DNA of 64,000 bases from Gari tellinella (taxonomy: Eukaryota; Mollusca; Bivalvia; Cardiida; Psammobiidae), in assembly GCA_922989275.2 (NCBI GenBank), contig OV277864.1, forward strand, positions 69,134,158-69,198,157. The letters are read 5' to 3'. The position numbers were made by a program, and so were the translations under genes. The notes beneath the pieces were generated by a model. That model did no database searches, was not told the origin of the DNA, and worked only from the letters and a program-made list of their open reading frames with translations. This document shows positions 46,601-57,821 of the stretch, one piece after another (the stretch's first letter is position 1; each line of letters begins with the position of its first letter).

Positions 46601-49600
46601 TCGCACCGCCAACTGGTAATGTCATTATGTATGCTTTACAAAATATGTATATTTAAACACGTTTTAAGAGGTGTCTTTTGAAGCGCTTACTGTCGCAGGC
46701 GCTTGCTAGTGTGAGTTTTTACCCTTCTTGTATACTGGAATAAACTTTAAAGTACATGTAGCTTAAATCACTTACTTATTAAAACCTGTTTACCAGGACA
46801 GGTGTCTGGTGTATGCCATCTTACTTGGCTTAGAATACCAAACACTGCACAGTCCACCTCCGTAGGCCTGTCTCCTCCCATTATATATTTCTTATCACCT
46901 AGAAGACAAAGCAAACGCTAGCTAAAAAAGCAATGAACCTGATATGGTAATAAAATCATAATCTCCATAAACCCCTTCACTACCATGACGTCATCAAATT
47001 TAAACAATTGTCGTCTGCTTCTATTTCTAAAAATCATTTTGTAGGTAATTTAACTTAAGAAATATTGAAAAGAGTGTCAAACAGTTTGGATCCTGATCAG
47101 ACGCCGCGTAGCGCGGCGTCTGATCAGGATCTAAACTGTTTGCAAATAACTACTCTGCTAGGGATAAGGCAGTGAATGGGTTAACCCTTTTGCTGTGGCT
47201 TCCATTAGCGGCGAGGATTAGAGTTTTTCTTTCGTTTTATCATTTTAACCCATTACTCCATAAATACGCATTGTACGCTTTCGGTCTATTTCCCACTTCA
47301 CATAGTCATGAATATGTACTTTAGAAAATATCTTCTTTATATCCTATCAGTAGACTGTAGTTTAAAGCAAGCTGAATGTATTTTAAAGCAGAATGCGCTT
47401 TATAACATTGTATAATACTGATTTTAAATGAACTCGTACACAAGTCAGCAGGAAAATGGAACAGCATTTTATACCTAGAACAGTAGATAGTTGTCTCAAG
47501 TCAAAGACCATCATCTGATGGACCTCCTCTTTCGTGTGTCTCCCGGGACCTATGACGTACTGCCTCTCCTTCACGCGGCGGGATATGATGTCCCCGGTAG
47601 CTTTAGGCAACGACGGCAAGTAGTTGGCAAAGTCGGCATCAAGCAGATGCCATCTAGTGTAGACATTTAGGCTGGAAAAAGATACAAATGCGTGTTAACC
47701 CTTTCCCCGATTAATACGCCTTTAATTAATCCCCCTACTGAAGAAAATAGTTCCAATTTATACTGTTACAAACAATATTCATCAGAAATATTTTCTAAAT
47801 CCTAGCAGATAATAGCTTAAAGCAGGCTGAAAGTAAAGCAGAATGTGCCCAAAAGCGCATTCTGCTTTAATTTCAACCTGCTTTAAGTGGGCACCTATCT
47901 TCAAGACTACAAAAAGGCTATTGGGGTAATGGTTTAAATGTTTCACTGCCAAATTGTTCGTGAGGTTTTTTACCCCTTCACCGTTTCATTGTCGTCTGCT
48001 GCGATTTTGTTGACTGTAATGTCGTTTCAAATTATTTTTCAGTATTGAAGATAGACGGTTGCTTAAGAGGAATGCTCGTAAATATCTAAGCTCCTTAAGG
48101 AACTTTTTACTCTACGTTCAACCTGCTTTAAGCTGTCATCTGCTAAGACATAGGAAACATTTCTAAAGACGAATACCTATTTAACCCTTTCACTACCAAG
48201 TATTTCGTGAGATTTTTACCCCTTCACTGTTTCATTGTCGTCTGTTCCAATTCGTTTCAAAGTTACAAAATAAGGCAGTATGACTGCAGAAGTTTCAAAA
48301 CGAGTGTCAAACACTTTGGATCTTGATCAGACGCCGCGTCACGCAGCGTCTTATCAGGATCCAAACTGTTTGCAAACGCATTTATACAGTGGAGAGTCTG
48401 TTATTCTTTCCCGTTTAAACGCAAACGTACGCAAACGCAAAACACTAAAACGTAGAAAAGAACAACTTTTGGACAATTATGATATTTCATGTTTATCTTG
48501 GTGGCAAACAGTTTGGAGCCTGATCAGACGCCGGGACCCGGCGTCTGATCTGGCCCGAAACTGTTTGTATTGGAAATAATAGTTTTAGCGTAAACGCGTT
48601 TATTGGGAAAGAATAACACATTCTCCACTGTAAGCGACGTTGATAGCGAAAGTGTTAAAGAGGAACTACTTTCTTTAGTGGAAGAATGAATTTAAAGAGT
48701 ACAAAGGTATTATCTATTTGGGTAATGGGTTAATATAGGAGATAAAATGTGGCGGTTGAAGGGTAGAAAATAGCAATTTCTTTTCTCTTACTGATAGGTG
48801 AACTCTTCAATCCACTTCTGTATAGCCCATGCCACTGCCCTTTCCTCTTGGCTCAGGAATTTGTTTAGGTCAACATTGAACTCCTTATTTAGGAAATTGA
48901 TGATCAGTTGAGAGTCACCCATAGTTACTCCGTTATACTCAATCCAGGGTATCTTGTGTTTAGGTCCATAATCCAATCCGAACTCAGGCTGAAAACAAGA
49001 GTACAGCAAAGCGTCCATTCAGACTCTACTGATACATATAGTTTCAAATCGGTAATTCCAGTTTCAAGTTCATTCTAGTCAATGTTTTTTAAATACTTTT
49101 TTTACAGTATAGTACAATATGACAAAAAAGCGAATACTCTAGTCAAAGAGTTTTTGTAGGACCCCTAAAATCTTGGTCTACACTGTTTACATAGAGCTCT
49201 CTTCACTACTAAATTGTTTCACATCGCTACGGGTTATAGAGATATACTGCAAACTAAGATATGTAGTGGAGAAGGCGTTATTCTTTCCTAATAAAACGCG
49301 TTTACGGTAAAATTATTATTTCCAATGCAAACAGTTTGGAGCCGGATCAGACGCCGGGTGACCCCGGCGTCTGATCGGGCTCCAAACTGTTTGCTACCGA
49401 GATTAAAATAAATTGGACAGTCAGAATTGCCAAAAAGTTTCCCTTTTCTACATTTTATTGCAATGCGTTTGCGTTTCGTCTTCCCTACAGTTATGCTTAC
49501 ATGCACATTTGTGGACTTTAAACATTACAGGCAGGGCTCCAGATAAGAGGGATTGAACTGAGCAAATCAAACATTTTCTCACTTATTTTAGCATCAAATC

Positions 49601-51749
49601 AAAGTGCGTCTCGAAGAGACGATTCTAATGAATAGTGACACCGTTGGGATTAAAGCAAAAACAAAGATTTTAGTTTTTAAAATACTCCCCTTATCTGGAG
49701 CCCTGATTACAGGGTTAAGAATAAATGTGTATCTTACTTTAAAAGGTATTTTGGTTATCCTGAGGTAGGTTTCTAATTTTACGACGAAGTGACCAAGGCT
49801 TGGGGCAAAGTCTCCCATAGAAAACTGGTGCAATATAACTGTGTCCTTCGGGTAATCCACACCACACACCCTGAAAGAAAGTACATGTATGCTAAATTAC
49901 ACACGGTACAGTGGAGAATATATAACCACTTGTCACTAAAATCATTATGTACATTGAAAACAGAAGGGCTCCAGATAAGGGGAGTACTTAAAAAACTAAA
50001 AGCTCTATTTCTGCGTTAAACCCTATGGTGTCACTACTCTTCGAGACGATTCTAATGAGTATTAGTGAGAAAGTGTTGGATTTGTTCAGTTTACTCCCTA
50101 TTATATATGGAGCCCTGAAACAGTTTGAAAATATTTACGACCATCAAATCCAAATGTAAATATTCTCAGCCTCTGACCCGAATTCATATTGTTAATAGTA
50201 GGTATAATGACTAGGAGAGCTTGAAGCAGACAACCTGTCAAAACGTGCAGTGAGCCATTGAGTCACTCATATGTTACAGAACAAGGAATGAAAGAAAGAA
50301 GAAAGGGGATGGAGAGAGGAAATAGATGAGTAAGAGAGATAAGGCATAGAGAAAGGACAGGGGGAATAAAGATAAGGACAGGGAGAGGCAGGACGAGAGA
50401 GAGAGAGGGAGAGAGGGAGAGATGGTGGTACAGTGTTCCCACTCTACAACGGCCCTCCCAACACCGACTTCCTCCTAACAACGACCCTTTCCGCAGTTCC
50501 CTAAACTGAACAATTATGTCTAGGACTTTTACTATTGCTATACAGTCTGTTTATAATAATTGTCTGCTGTTTTACAAATACGTGGGCAACTTGATACGGA
50601 ATAAAAACAATGACGAGTGACAAACATTGTTTACAAATGCAAGCCACATCTTAGTTTTCCTTCCCTATAACGACTCCCTCCGAACAACGAACACAATTTG
50701 TGTCTCCCATTGAGTGTCGTTGTATAGCGAGATAGCACTGTAGGTGTATTTCAAGCAATACTTTCTTGAGATACAATGCTCCCTCTCTACAACGACACAG
50801 AGTGTGAGTTTTGTTTGGATGGAATCGTTTTAGGTAGGGAAAATAAAGACTTGGCTAACATTTTCAAACAGCTTGAATCCAGATCAGACGCCACGTAACG
50901 CGGCGTCTGATCTCGATTCAAGGTGTTTGTCACTCATAATTTTATTGAGTCTATCAAAATGTCCACTTATTTGTAACTTTGAGAAAAACAGCAGACGACA
51001 ATTTTAAGCAGACGATATTGCAGCAGTAAAGGCGTTAGACATAATTGTCTTGCTTAGGAAATTGTGGCAAGAGTCGTTGTTAGGAGGGAGTCGTTGTTGG
51101 GAGGGCTAATGACATGACAATGTAGGGAGGGAACACTGTACATGTTAACCTTCTGCACGCTACATGTATGCATAGATTTTAAATATGAGAACTAGAATCA
51201 ACTGTTGTACATACATGTACATTTATATTACAGTTTGGGTCCAGATGAGAGGCCGCGTTACCTGGCGTCTCATCTGGACCAACCAAATGCTTTACACTCC
51301 AATGAATTAATGCAGACTAAACCTATTCAAGCAGACGACTGTCACGAGTATGCATTAGAAAAATCAAAGGCCATATGCCTGCATATGTGTTTAAGCTCCA
51401 TGTATACATGTAGTAATTGCCATGTGTAGACTCTAGATAATTGATACACAACGGGCAAATTTTAATAATTGGTTACAAACAATTTGCGTTTATAGGGAAA
51501 CCCCGCGACTTATACACTGATTGTATACGTGTAAGGATACTGACAAATATGCTCTGAACATTGCTGTAGGCGCAATTTAGCAGACGACAATTTGCCGGCT
51601 GCCTTTCGTCCTAAAGGTTAAATGTAGGCCTACCTTGGTTTCTTCTTCCGCGGCCAAAATCTCCATAAGAACAACGAGCCTCCTGTTACACACACTCCAA
51701 GGCCGATTGTTTTCGCGTTTGTGGATATAAATGTCTTTACAGTTTCCAT
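43663..51749 (-). CDS. FAXC: FAXC-like protein, gene B (tandem paralogue of gene A)
   Basis: Six exons join in phase to 281 residues: 51634-51749 (ATG 51747-51749), 49738-49870, 48792-48988, 47475-47671, 46794-46898 and 43663-43760 (stop 43663-43665). All exon lengths (116, 133, 197, 197, 105, 98) and intron phases equal those of gene A. The protein has the same N-terminal hydrophobic anchor followed by RKKKPR, the thioredoxin-like half (PKDTVILHQ, KLETYLRI, IPWIEYNG) and the GST-C half (DRPTEVDCAVFGILSQ, RIKQLYWPDWDD). Differences are scattered substitutions, for example ATGDIISRRVKERQYV in exon 4. There is no broken site, so it is probably active. The C-terminus reads GMKKT where gene A has GTKKT. 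Known family members are about 280-420 residues. Confidence 0.94.
44292..44457. mobile_element. Palindromic MITE, CACCAGTT...AACTGGTAATG family, gene-B-only copy
   Basis: CATTACCAGTTGACAGTGCG faces CGCACTGCCAACTGGTAATG, and the middle (GTTTTTGGCGGAAATAGCCG / CGGTTGTTTCCGCCAAAAAC) continues the stem. The matching place in gene A (about 24380-24410) reads through without it. Confidence 0.88.
44458..46456. other. Intron 5 of gene B, extra sequence relative to gene A
   Basis: About 1.9 kb without gene A counterpart. It includes a palindromic element at 45839-45941 (AGGTTAGACCATGGTTGC arms around CTACGCCCCC). No exon is seen. Confidence 0.6.
46457..46621. mobile_element. Palindromic MITE, CACCAGTT...AACTGGTAATG family, shared copy
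   Basis: Same element as 24932-25094 at the matching place upstream of exon 5. GTTCTTGGCGGAAACGGCCG faces CGGCTATTTCCGCCAAGAAC. Confidence 0.88.
47078..47142. mobile_element. Near-perfect hairpin core, GACGCCGCG type
   Basis: CAAACAGTTTGGATCCTGAT faces ATCAGGATCTAAACTGTTTG. Larger element arms (CCCTTCACTACCATGACGTC at the left, GGCAGTGAATGGGTTAA at the right) suggest limits of about 46977-47182. It lies in intron 4 of gene B. Confidence 0.9.
47697..47941. mobile_element. TTAACCC-end hairpin MITE, TTAAAGCAGG core
   Basis: Same arms and core as 27970-28206, with the stem at 47815-47887. It lies in intron 3 of gene B. Confidence 0.85.
48308..48372. mobile_element. Hairpin core, GACGCCGCG type, next to a CAGTGGAG-end MITE
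   Basis: CAAACACTTTGGATCTTGAT faces TATCAGGATCCAAACTGTTT. It is followed 15 bases later by the next element. Confidence 0.85.
48387..48632. mobile_element. CAGTGGAG-end hairpin MITE, complete copy, inverse orientation
   Basis: ACAGTGGAGAGTCTGTTATT and AATAACACATTCTCCACTGT are terminal inverted repeats. Length is 246 bp, with the core at about 48505-48569 (GGAGCCTGATCAGACGCCGG). No target duplication is clear. Confidence 0.92.
49264..49505. mobile_element. CAGTGGAG-end hairpin MITE, right end eroded
   Basis: TAGTGGAGAAGGCGTTATTC opens the element and the core is at 49332-49395 (GGAGCCGGATCAGACGCCGG). The right arm ends in GCGTTTGCGTTT without the AAACGGGAAAG end. It lies in intron 2 of gene B. 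Confidence 0.8.
50430..50742. mobile_element. ACAGTGCTCCC-end MITE without its hairpin core
   Basis: ACAGTGTTCCCACTCTACAA and the reverse complement of TCGTTGTATAGCGAGATAGC..ACTGT are the ends. The usual hairpin core is replaced by unrelated sequence with a GTGACAAACATTGTTTACAA remnant. It is preceded by a GA-rich run at 50395-50425. Confidence 0.7.
50773..51140. mobile_element. ACAGTGCTCCC-end MITE with TTGAATCCAGATCAGACGCC core
   Basis: ACAATGCTCCCTCTCTACAA and TGTAGGGAGGGAACACTGTA bound the element. The core is at about 50868-50930. The right half holds the GGGAGTCGTTGTTGGGAGGG block of the family. Confidence 0.85.
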
Positions 51750-54128
51750 TTTGAGACAAAAAAATAACCAATTCTGTATCGCCAATATGCAATACACTAA
51801 GTATTGAGCACTGTGAACCGTCTTACACTGAGAATCTTTTATCCTATACAATGTTAGATCGTATCAACCTCGCTGCTTGGATATAGAGTTCTAATATGTC
51901 GTCTGCTTTAATTTTTCAAGTTTACATTTTAAAAAATGGCTGTATAATTATTGCAAACAGTTTGGATCAAGATCAGACGCCGCGTAACTCGGCGTCTTGT
52001 TTGGCTCTTAATTGTTTGCCGTCGTTATACACGTTTTTGTTATATGTACATGCATAGGTTAATCCTACAATGTAGGTTAGATAACTCCGTCAATGTCAAC
52101 AATTTAACTCACATGTTGTTATCTCCCTTGTTTTTCCCTCCATAAGATATTCCTGATATATCTTGTAGGCTCGTCTATCAATGACAATATGTTGTCTTCA
52201 TGCATGCATAGCTAGGAGAGAATTTTGACTGCACATATAATTTGAATTCATCTAATTCTTAAAGCTGGTTGAAAGTAAAGCAGAATGCTCCTAAAGGAAC
52301 ATTCTGCTTTACTTTCAACTTGTTTAATTAACTACAGCGCTCCCTCTCTACAACAACACCCAATGGGAGACAAAATAAGGTGCATTGTTCGGAGGGAGTC
52401 GTTGTAGGGAGGAAAATTGGCTTACATTTGCAAACAGATTGAGTCCAGATCAGACGCCGCGTTACGTGGCGTCTAATCTGGGTTCAAGCTGTTTGCCACT
52501 CGTCATTATGTCAAAATGGCTCATATGTAAACTTGAGAAAATCAGCAGACGACAATTTTAAGTAGACTATATTGCAGCCGTGAAATGGTTGGACATAATT
52601 ATATTGCTTTGGGAACAGCGGCAATCGTCGTTATAAGGAGAGAACCGTTGTTGGGAGGGCCGTTGTAGAGAGGGAGCACTCTATAATCTAAAAGATACTA
52701 AAAATACATTCTGTAGTTCATGTTCATTGCTTCCTAGCTGGGACCTATTTTCCTTAGTGTAGAAATAACTTGAGACGTGAACAGGCTGTGTTCGGTTAAG
52801 CTAGAAACTTGGAATACAAGTCGAGAAGAGATTGACTGATTTTGTTCTGAATAAAAGAAACCTGTGTTATTTGTACAGTCATCAAACGTCTTCTCCACTG
52901 TACAAAAATAACACATGTTTCTTTTATATATATATTTTAAAAAAATATCAACGAACAAAAATCTAAGAATCAGTGTTTTTTCTTGAGTATGTTTTTACAT
53001 TGATCATATATCTTTAAATGTCCGAATGCCCGACAATACCGCAAATTTGCTTAACTCTTTCCTCCCTGAAACTTTAAATGGACAATTCCAGTTTCCATCT
53101 TAGTCTAGTCCATTTATGACTTTTAAGGGTTGTTTTTGTCAATGTTTGACATTATGACAAACAGTGAAGACCCTGATCAGAGGGCTCCTTTCGGAGCCCT
53201 CTGATCTGGGTCTTCACTGTTTGCATAGGACAAGTGTACTATTCACATGTACACTGTTTGAAAAGGACGCCTATAGGCGTGACTAGGGTTCAAAGGGTTA
53301 AACACGTGTACATGTACATGTATTTGGTTATTTTCTCTTAGTTTGCAAATACACAATCTTATTTTCAGTTTCTTTAAGGTATTTGGACAGAAAAAAAATA
53401 TTGATACATTTCGTCGGTTTGGAAACTGATCAGACCAAGTATAGAGAACAATGATGTACCCGTTTCCCGTTTAAACGCAAACGTATTACAATAAAACTTA
53501 GAAAATGGCAACGTATTGACACTTCTGGGGGCCGATTCATCAAACTTTGAACGACATATGTTGTCGTAACTCGGATTATAACAGTCTTTATTATTATTTA
53601 TTTCTCCATCTAATTCAGTCCTGTGACACATCTTTGGAATTGTCTTGAAAAGACGATTCCAAAGAGATGACACAGGACAGGATTAGATAGAGAAATCAGA
53701 AATTAAATGTATTTTAAAGTTTTGACTTACGACCGTTTTGGTCGTAAGAAGTTTTATGAAACGGGCCCCTGACCTTTTGTTTTAATCTGAGTGGCACATA
53801 GTTAGGGGCCTGATCAGACGCCGGGTTATCCGGTGTCTGATCTGGCTCCAAACTGTTCGCACTGGAAATAATAATTTTAGCGTAAACTTTATTTTTGGGG
53901 AAAGAATAACGTTTTCTCCACTGTAATCATTTGTGAACAATGCAGTCTAGAAAAAAGAGAGCTCATTAAAGAACCCATTTGCTCGAATTTTTTTAAAATA
54001 TTGTTGGTAAAAAACCATTAGAAGTAAACGCAAACTCGTCAATTATCTCAAAAACAAGTTTGAATATTTTGTACTGTTTGCGTTAATAGAATTCATGTAT
54101 TGGAGACTGAATCTGCTGTATGCATATA
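51750..54128. other. 5' flank of gene B and further hairpin elements
   Basis: The block shared with gene A lies at 52070-52190. Hairpin cores: 51954-52018 (GACGCCGCG type), 52259-52327 (TTAAAGC type) and 53158-53225 (GAGGGCTCC type). A CAGTGGAG-end element at about 53450-53929 is split by foreign sequence with its own GTCTTTATTATTATTTATTT inverted pieces. No gene is seen. Confidence 0.65.
52334..52684. mobile_element. ACAGTGCTCCC-end MITE with TTGAGTCCAGATCAGACGCC core
   Basis: ACAGCGCTCCCTCTCTACAA and the reverse complement of TTGTAGAGAGGGAGCACTCT are the ends. The core is at about 52430-52495. Confidence 0.87.
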
Positions 54129-54322
54129 CAGTAGATACTCGATACTTCGAACTTGCTTAAATATATTGTACCAATATTTCATAAGATGAATTTCGATACG
54201 TCGATCTCGCTTAAGTCGAACATACCCATATTTAAAAGTAAAAACGTGGCTATGCCACGTTTTAACTTTGAAATATGGATATGTTCGAAGTAACGCGAGT
54301 TCGAAGTATCGAGTTTAAACTG
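54129..54322. mobile_element. 194-bp palindromic MITE with CAGTAGATACTCGATACTTC end
   Basis: The left end is matched in reverse by GAAGTATCGAGTTTAAACTG, with flanking TA on both sides. The inner stem pairs AACATACCCATATTT with AAATATGGATATGTT around ACGTGGCTATGCCACGT. Confidence 0.85.
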
Positions 54323-54887
54323 TATTTATTAACGCGGTATACGAATTCCAGCAGCTAATATATAGACTAGTTAAACACTTAATCAAATAACAGAGACTTG
54401 TCGAGGTGATTATTGTCTTGCACTATTGTCGATAGCTAGTTTAATTCTAAAATAAACAGACTTATCAGGGTTTGTTTAGACCGGACTGTCAAACGGACTT
54501 ATACAATACTTGATATTGCGCCTATATTTATTCATTCTTATCCAATGAAACTTGACAGTTAAATTTAGAAAAAGTAGATATACAGAACAGTTTATGATTT
54601 ACTGAGTTGGGTTTTACGGCACCGCGACACATAAAATGGTCATATGACGTAAAAAGAAAAAACCAAGAAATTTAGTACACATAATCTTACAAACACTAAA
54701 ACATGTGGTCATCTGTGGGTTTTGTTTCAATCCTTTCAACGTCATTGGAGATAATAGTCGACTTTACAAACAGTTTGGATCCATCAGAGGAAACTAAACA
54801 AAAGTTCAGACCACAGTATCAAAGTAGGCAATATATTGGCCGTGAAAAACTGAGTCTCGTATCAAGTCGGATATTGCTAACCTAGTA

Positions 54888-55496
54888 CAGTAAAACCTCT
54901 CTATTACGACCACTAATCTTCACCTTCTTCACCTATCCCTTAGTCCGGAGGACCGTAGGGGCACTGCAGATGACCTGGCAACCAGCTCCTTCCATTCCGC
55001 TCTGTTTTCGGCTTTCCGCACTGTTTACTTCAGACCCATGCCTGTCCAATCTGCAATGTTGTCTTCCCAACGTTTTCTCTGTCGACCTCTTCTTCTCCCT
55101 CCGCTTACTGTGCCTTGTAGAATGGTCTTTGAGAGTCCTGAAGATCTTGTAACATGACCGTACCATCTCAGCTTCCGCTTTTTCACAGTTGTTAGCAAGT
55201 CCTCAAATGGTCCAATGGCTTCCCTTATCCTGCAGCAAACTTCTTCATTTGTGATGTGCTTAGTGTATGATATACACAATAGTTTCCTGAGGCACCTCAT
55301 CTCAAGTGCGCTTACCACTAATAACAAGGCTAATTCGTTTTATAAAAGACAGGCGACAGCTTAAAGCAAGGTGAAAGTAAAACAGAAAGCTCCTACAGGA
55401 GCTTTCTGATTTACTGTCACCTTGCTTTAAGCAGTCACCTGCTCATAACCAGAATAATTAACACACTTTATTGGTCGTAATAGAGAGGTTTTACTG
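54888..55496. mobile_element. pogo-like MITE carrying a LINE fragment and a hairpin core
   Basis: CAGTAAAACCTCTCTATTAC and its exact reverse complement (ending 55496) are terminal inverted repeats with TA on both sides. The interior holds an ORF2 fragment (54930-55327) and a TTAAAGC hairpin (55360-55432). It has no transposase. Confidence 0.85.
54930..55327 (-). pseudogene. RTE/BovB- or Jockey-like ORF2 C-terminal fragment
   Basis: The frame from 55327 down to about 55025 reads the typical KRKLRWYGHVTRSSGLSKT and GGRRRGRQRKRWEDNI motifs of ORF2 C-termini. It then shifts by one base into the frame ending near 54935. The polymerase palm is missing. It lies entirely inside the pogo-like element. 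Confidence 0.85.
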
Positions 55497-56534
55497 TAAT
55501 TGATTCTTATACATGCTTGCAGGAATATTTCCTTATAAATACATGTACATGTATACATAGTTGATCTGTAGAAACTGAAATATTGTGTCATGCAGAAGAT
55601 CGTTTTACATAAAACATAAAACAGTGCAGATCCTGCTGTCTCCGCAATGTCTATCCTGCTCACTGATATCTAATTACATGTTTGTAGGTAATAGATCCTA
55701 CGTATTGAGACAGATAGGTCTGGTTAAACAGTGAAGACCCTGATCAGACTGCTCCTGATTGAGCAGTCAGATCAGGGTCTACACCGTTTGCCATAAAGTT
55801 AGCATCATTTGGACAAATTACTTTGTGATAAAAGTAAATTATTCAAATTTTATGACAATTACAGCCGTTACACAATTTTTACCAAGCCCTCTTATCAAGG
55901 TCTGCACTGTTTGCATAGGACAAGTGTACTTTTTACGAGGTACACTCTTTGTAAATAACGAGTATACTCGTCGATATAGTTCTATAGGTTAATGGATTAA
56001 AATATTTTCCCATACAGTTTCACGTGTCAAACACGCAACTGTCAGGTAATATATGATCTCTCATGGTTTACCGGCAATTATGAGAACAAAGACAAGATTA
56101 ATGTACAATGGAACATGATCGCAGTTGTTGAAATTTTCAATTAAATTATATTGATCATGAAGGCGAAAACCTTCTGGAGAGGACTTACATAGGCAACGCC
56201 TGTTGTCCAATCCATTTCAATATGTGAATAAAATATTGTTTAAACCAAGGCGAAAACCAATTATTAGAGGTACATGCTTAACACAGTGAACCCTGGTGAC
56301 GTATATAGAATATACTCGTCAATTACAATGGAAAGTACACCACGATCCGCACATTATAGTTCTATGAAAACAGTATAAACCCAGATAAGAGAACTCCCAT
56401 CGGAGCCCTATGATCAAGTTTTGTAGTCGTATTTGCAAAATAGTCCTAAAATATTTAAGTAAGGACCAGTTTTAAATGGAACCTCGAATTTCCTATTTTA
56501 AATTGCAGGGTTCAATGAGCGTGTTTTAGCTAAA
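55497..56534. other. Intergenic, hairpin remnants
   Basis: A hairpin core of the GACTGCTCC type lies at 55724-55793 and decayed halves near 55880-55915 and 56365-56420. The surrounding GACGAGTATACTCGTC palindrome text recurs at about 20958, 55957, 56306 and 59562. No gene is seen. Confidence 0.55.
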
Positions 56535-57252
56535 TACCGTATTACCTGGCTTCAACGGCCCTTCCAACAACGACTCCCTCCTTGAAACGACCCTTACCGC
56601 AGTTCCCTTATGCTGTGTTTACACTAAGCCACGATAGCTACGATGGCCACGATTTAGAAAAAGCGCAGAGCTTCACGATTTATTTTCTTTTTTTACGCTA
56701 TACCACGCTTACTTACGTTCTCTGCACGTCTTGTTTCCTCCTGTAGCGTTTTGTTACGAACCCAACAATATTCTTATGAAGATCTGCCACGATTTCCTTA
56801 CGTTCTCTCAAGCCACGATCCTGGCGCTCTCCACGATTCCTCCAAGCTCCCTCACGATAACCACGATTCGATCCCACGACCCCGACGCTCACCACGATTC
56901 TGTCAATCGTGGACATCGCAACAATCGTGGCTGAGTGTAAACGCAGCATTAACAGGTCAGTTATGTCTAACGCTTTTAATGCTGTTATATCGTCTGCTTA
57001 AAATTGCCGTCTGTTATTTTGTCTCAAAGTTGCATATTAGTTGACATTTTGATAGAAGAACTATAAGAACGAGACAGTGACTAACAGCTTGAATCCAAAT
57101 CAGACGCCGCGTTACGCGGCGTCTGATCTGGATTCAAGCTGTACGAAAATGTAAGCCAATTCGTAAGTTTCTCTCCCTATAACGACTCTCTTCGAACAAC
57201 GCACACAATATGTGTCTCCCATTAGGTGTCGTTGCAGAGAGGGAGCACTGTA
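56535..57252. mobile_element. ACAGTGCTCCC-end MITE split by a younger MITE
   Basis: GGCCCTTCCAACAACGACTC at the left and GAGAGGGAGCACTGTA at the right bound the element. The core (about 57082-57142, GCTTGAATCCAAATCAGACG) is almost perfect. At 56611-56948 a PIF/Harbinger-like MITE interrupts the left arm. Confidence 0.87.
56611..56948. mobile_element. PIF/Harbinger-like MITE with TTA target duplication
   Basis: TGCTGTGTTTACACT is matched at the right end in reverse with one change. The inverted repeats continue with AGCCACGAT. TTA at 56608-56610 and 56949-56951 is a 3-bp target duplication. The interior has more than a dozen CCACGAT motifs or complements. Excision of it restores the arm seen in other copies. 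Confidence 0.9.
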
Positions 57253-57455
57253 TATAACATTTATTATGTCTGAATTCATATTGTTTTGTGTACAGCATGC
57301 AATACGATAGTAGACAAATAAATACTCACTTACTTTACTGGCATTTCTAAACATATTCGAACCTGATACATGTATATAAGACTCCGAGTTACCCGGCCCT
57401 TCTGATCCTAATTTAAACTGTTTGACGCGCATATTGACAAGACAAGTTTCAGTCG

Positions 57456-57821
57456 AACTGCATCGCCCGCTCCCTACAATGGTCCTCTCAACAACGACTC
57501 CCTCCTTGCAACGACCCTTGTCGCAATTCCCTAAACAGGACAATTTTGTCCAACCTATTCACGGCTGCAATATCGTCTGCTTAGATGTATCGTCTGCTGT
57601 TTTTCACAAAGTTACATAATGGACATTTTGACAGAAAAAAAACTTAATGGCGTATGGCAAACAGCTTGAATCCAGATCAGATGCCGCGTAGCGAGGCGTC
57701 TGATCTGGATTCAAGCTGTTTACTAATGTAAGTCAATTTCCCTCCCAATAACGACTCCCTCCGAACAACGCACACAATATTTGTCTCCCATTGGGTGTCG
57801 GTGTAGAGATGGAGCGCTATA
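57456..57821. mobile_element. ACAGTGCTCCC-end MITE with TTGAATCCAGATCAGATGCC core
   Basis: The CATCGCCCGCTCCCTACAAT end and the GTGTAGAGATGGAGCGCTAT end are the terminal pieces. The core is at 57658-57722 and is almost perfect. Confidence 0.85.
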
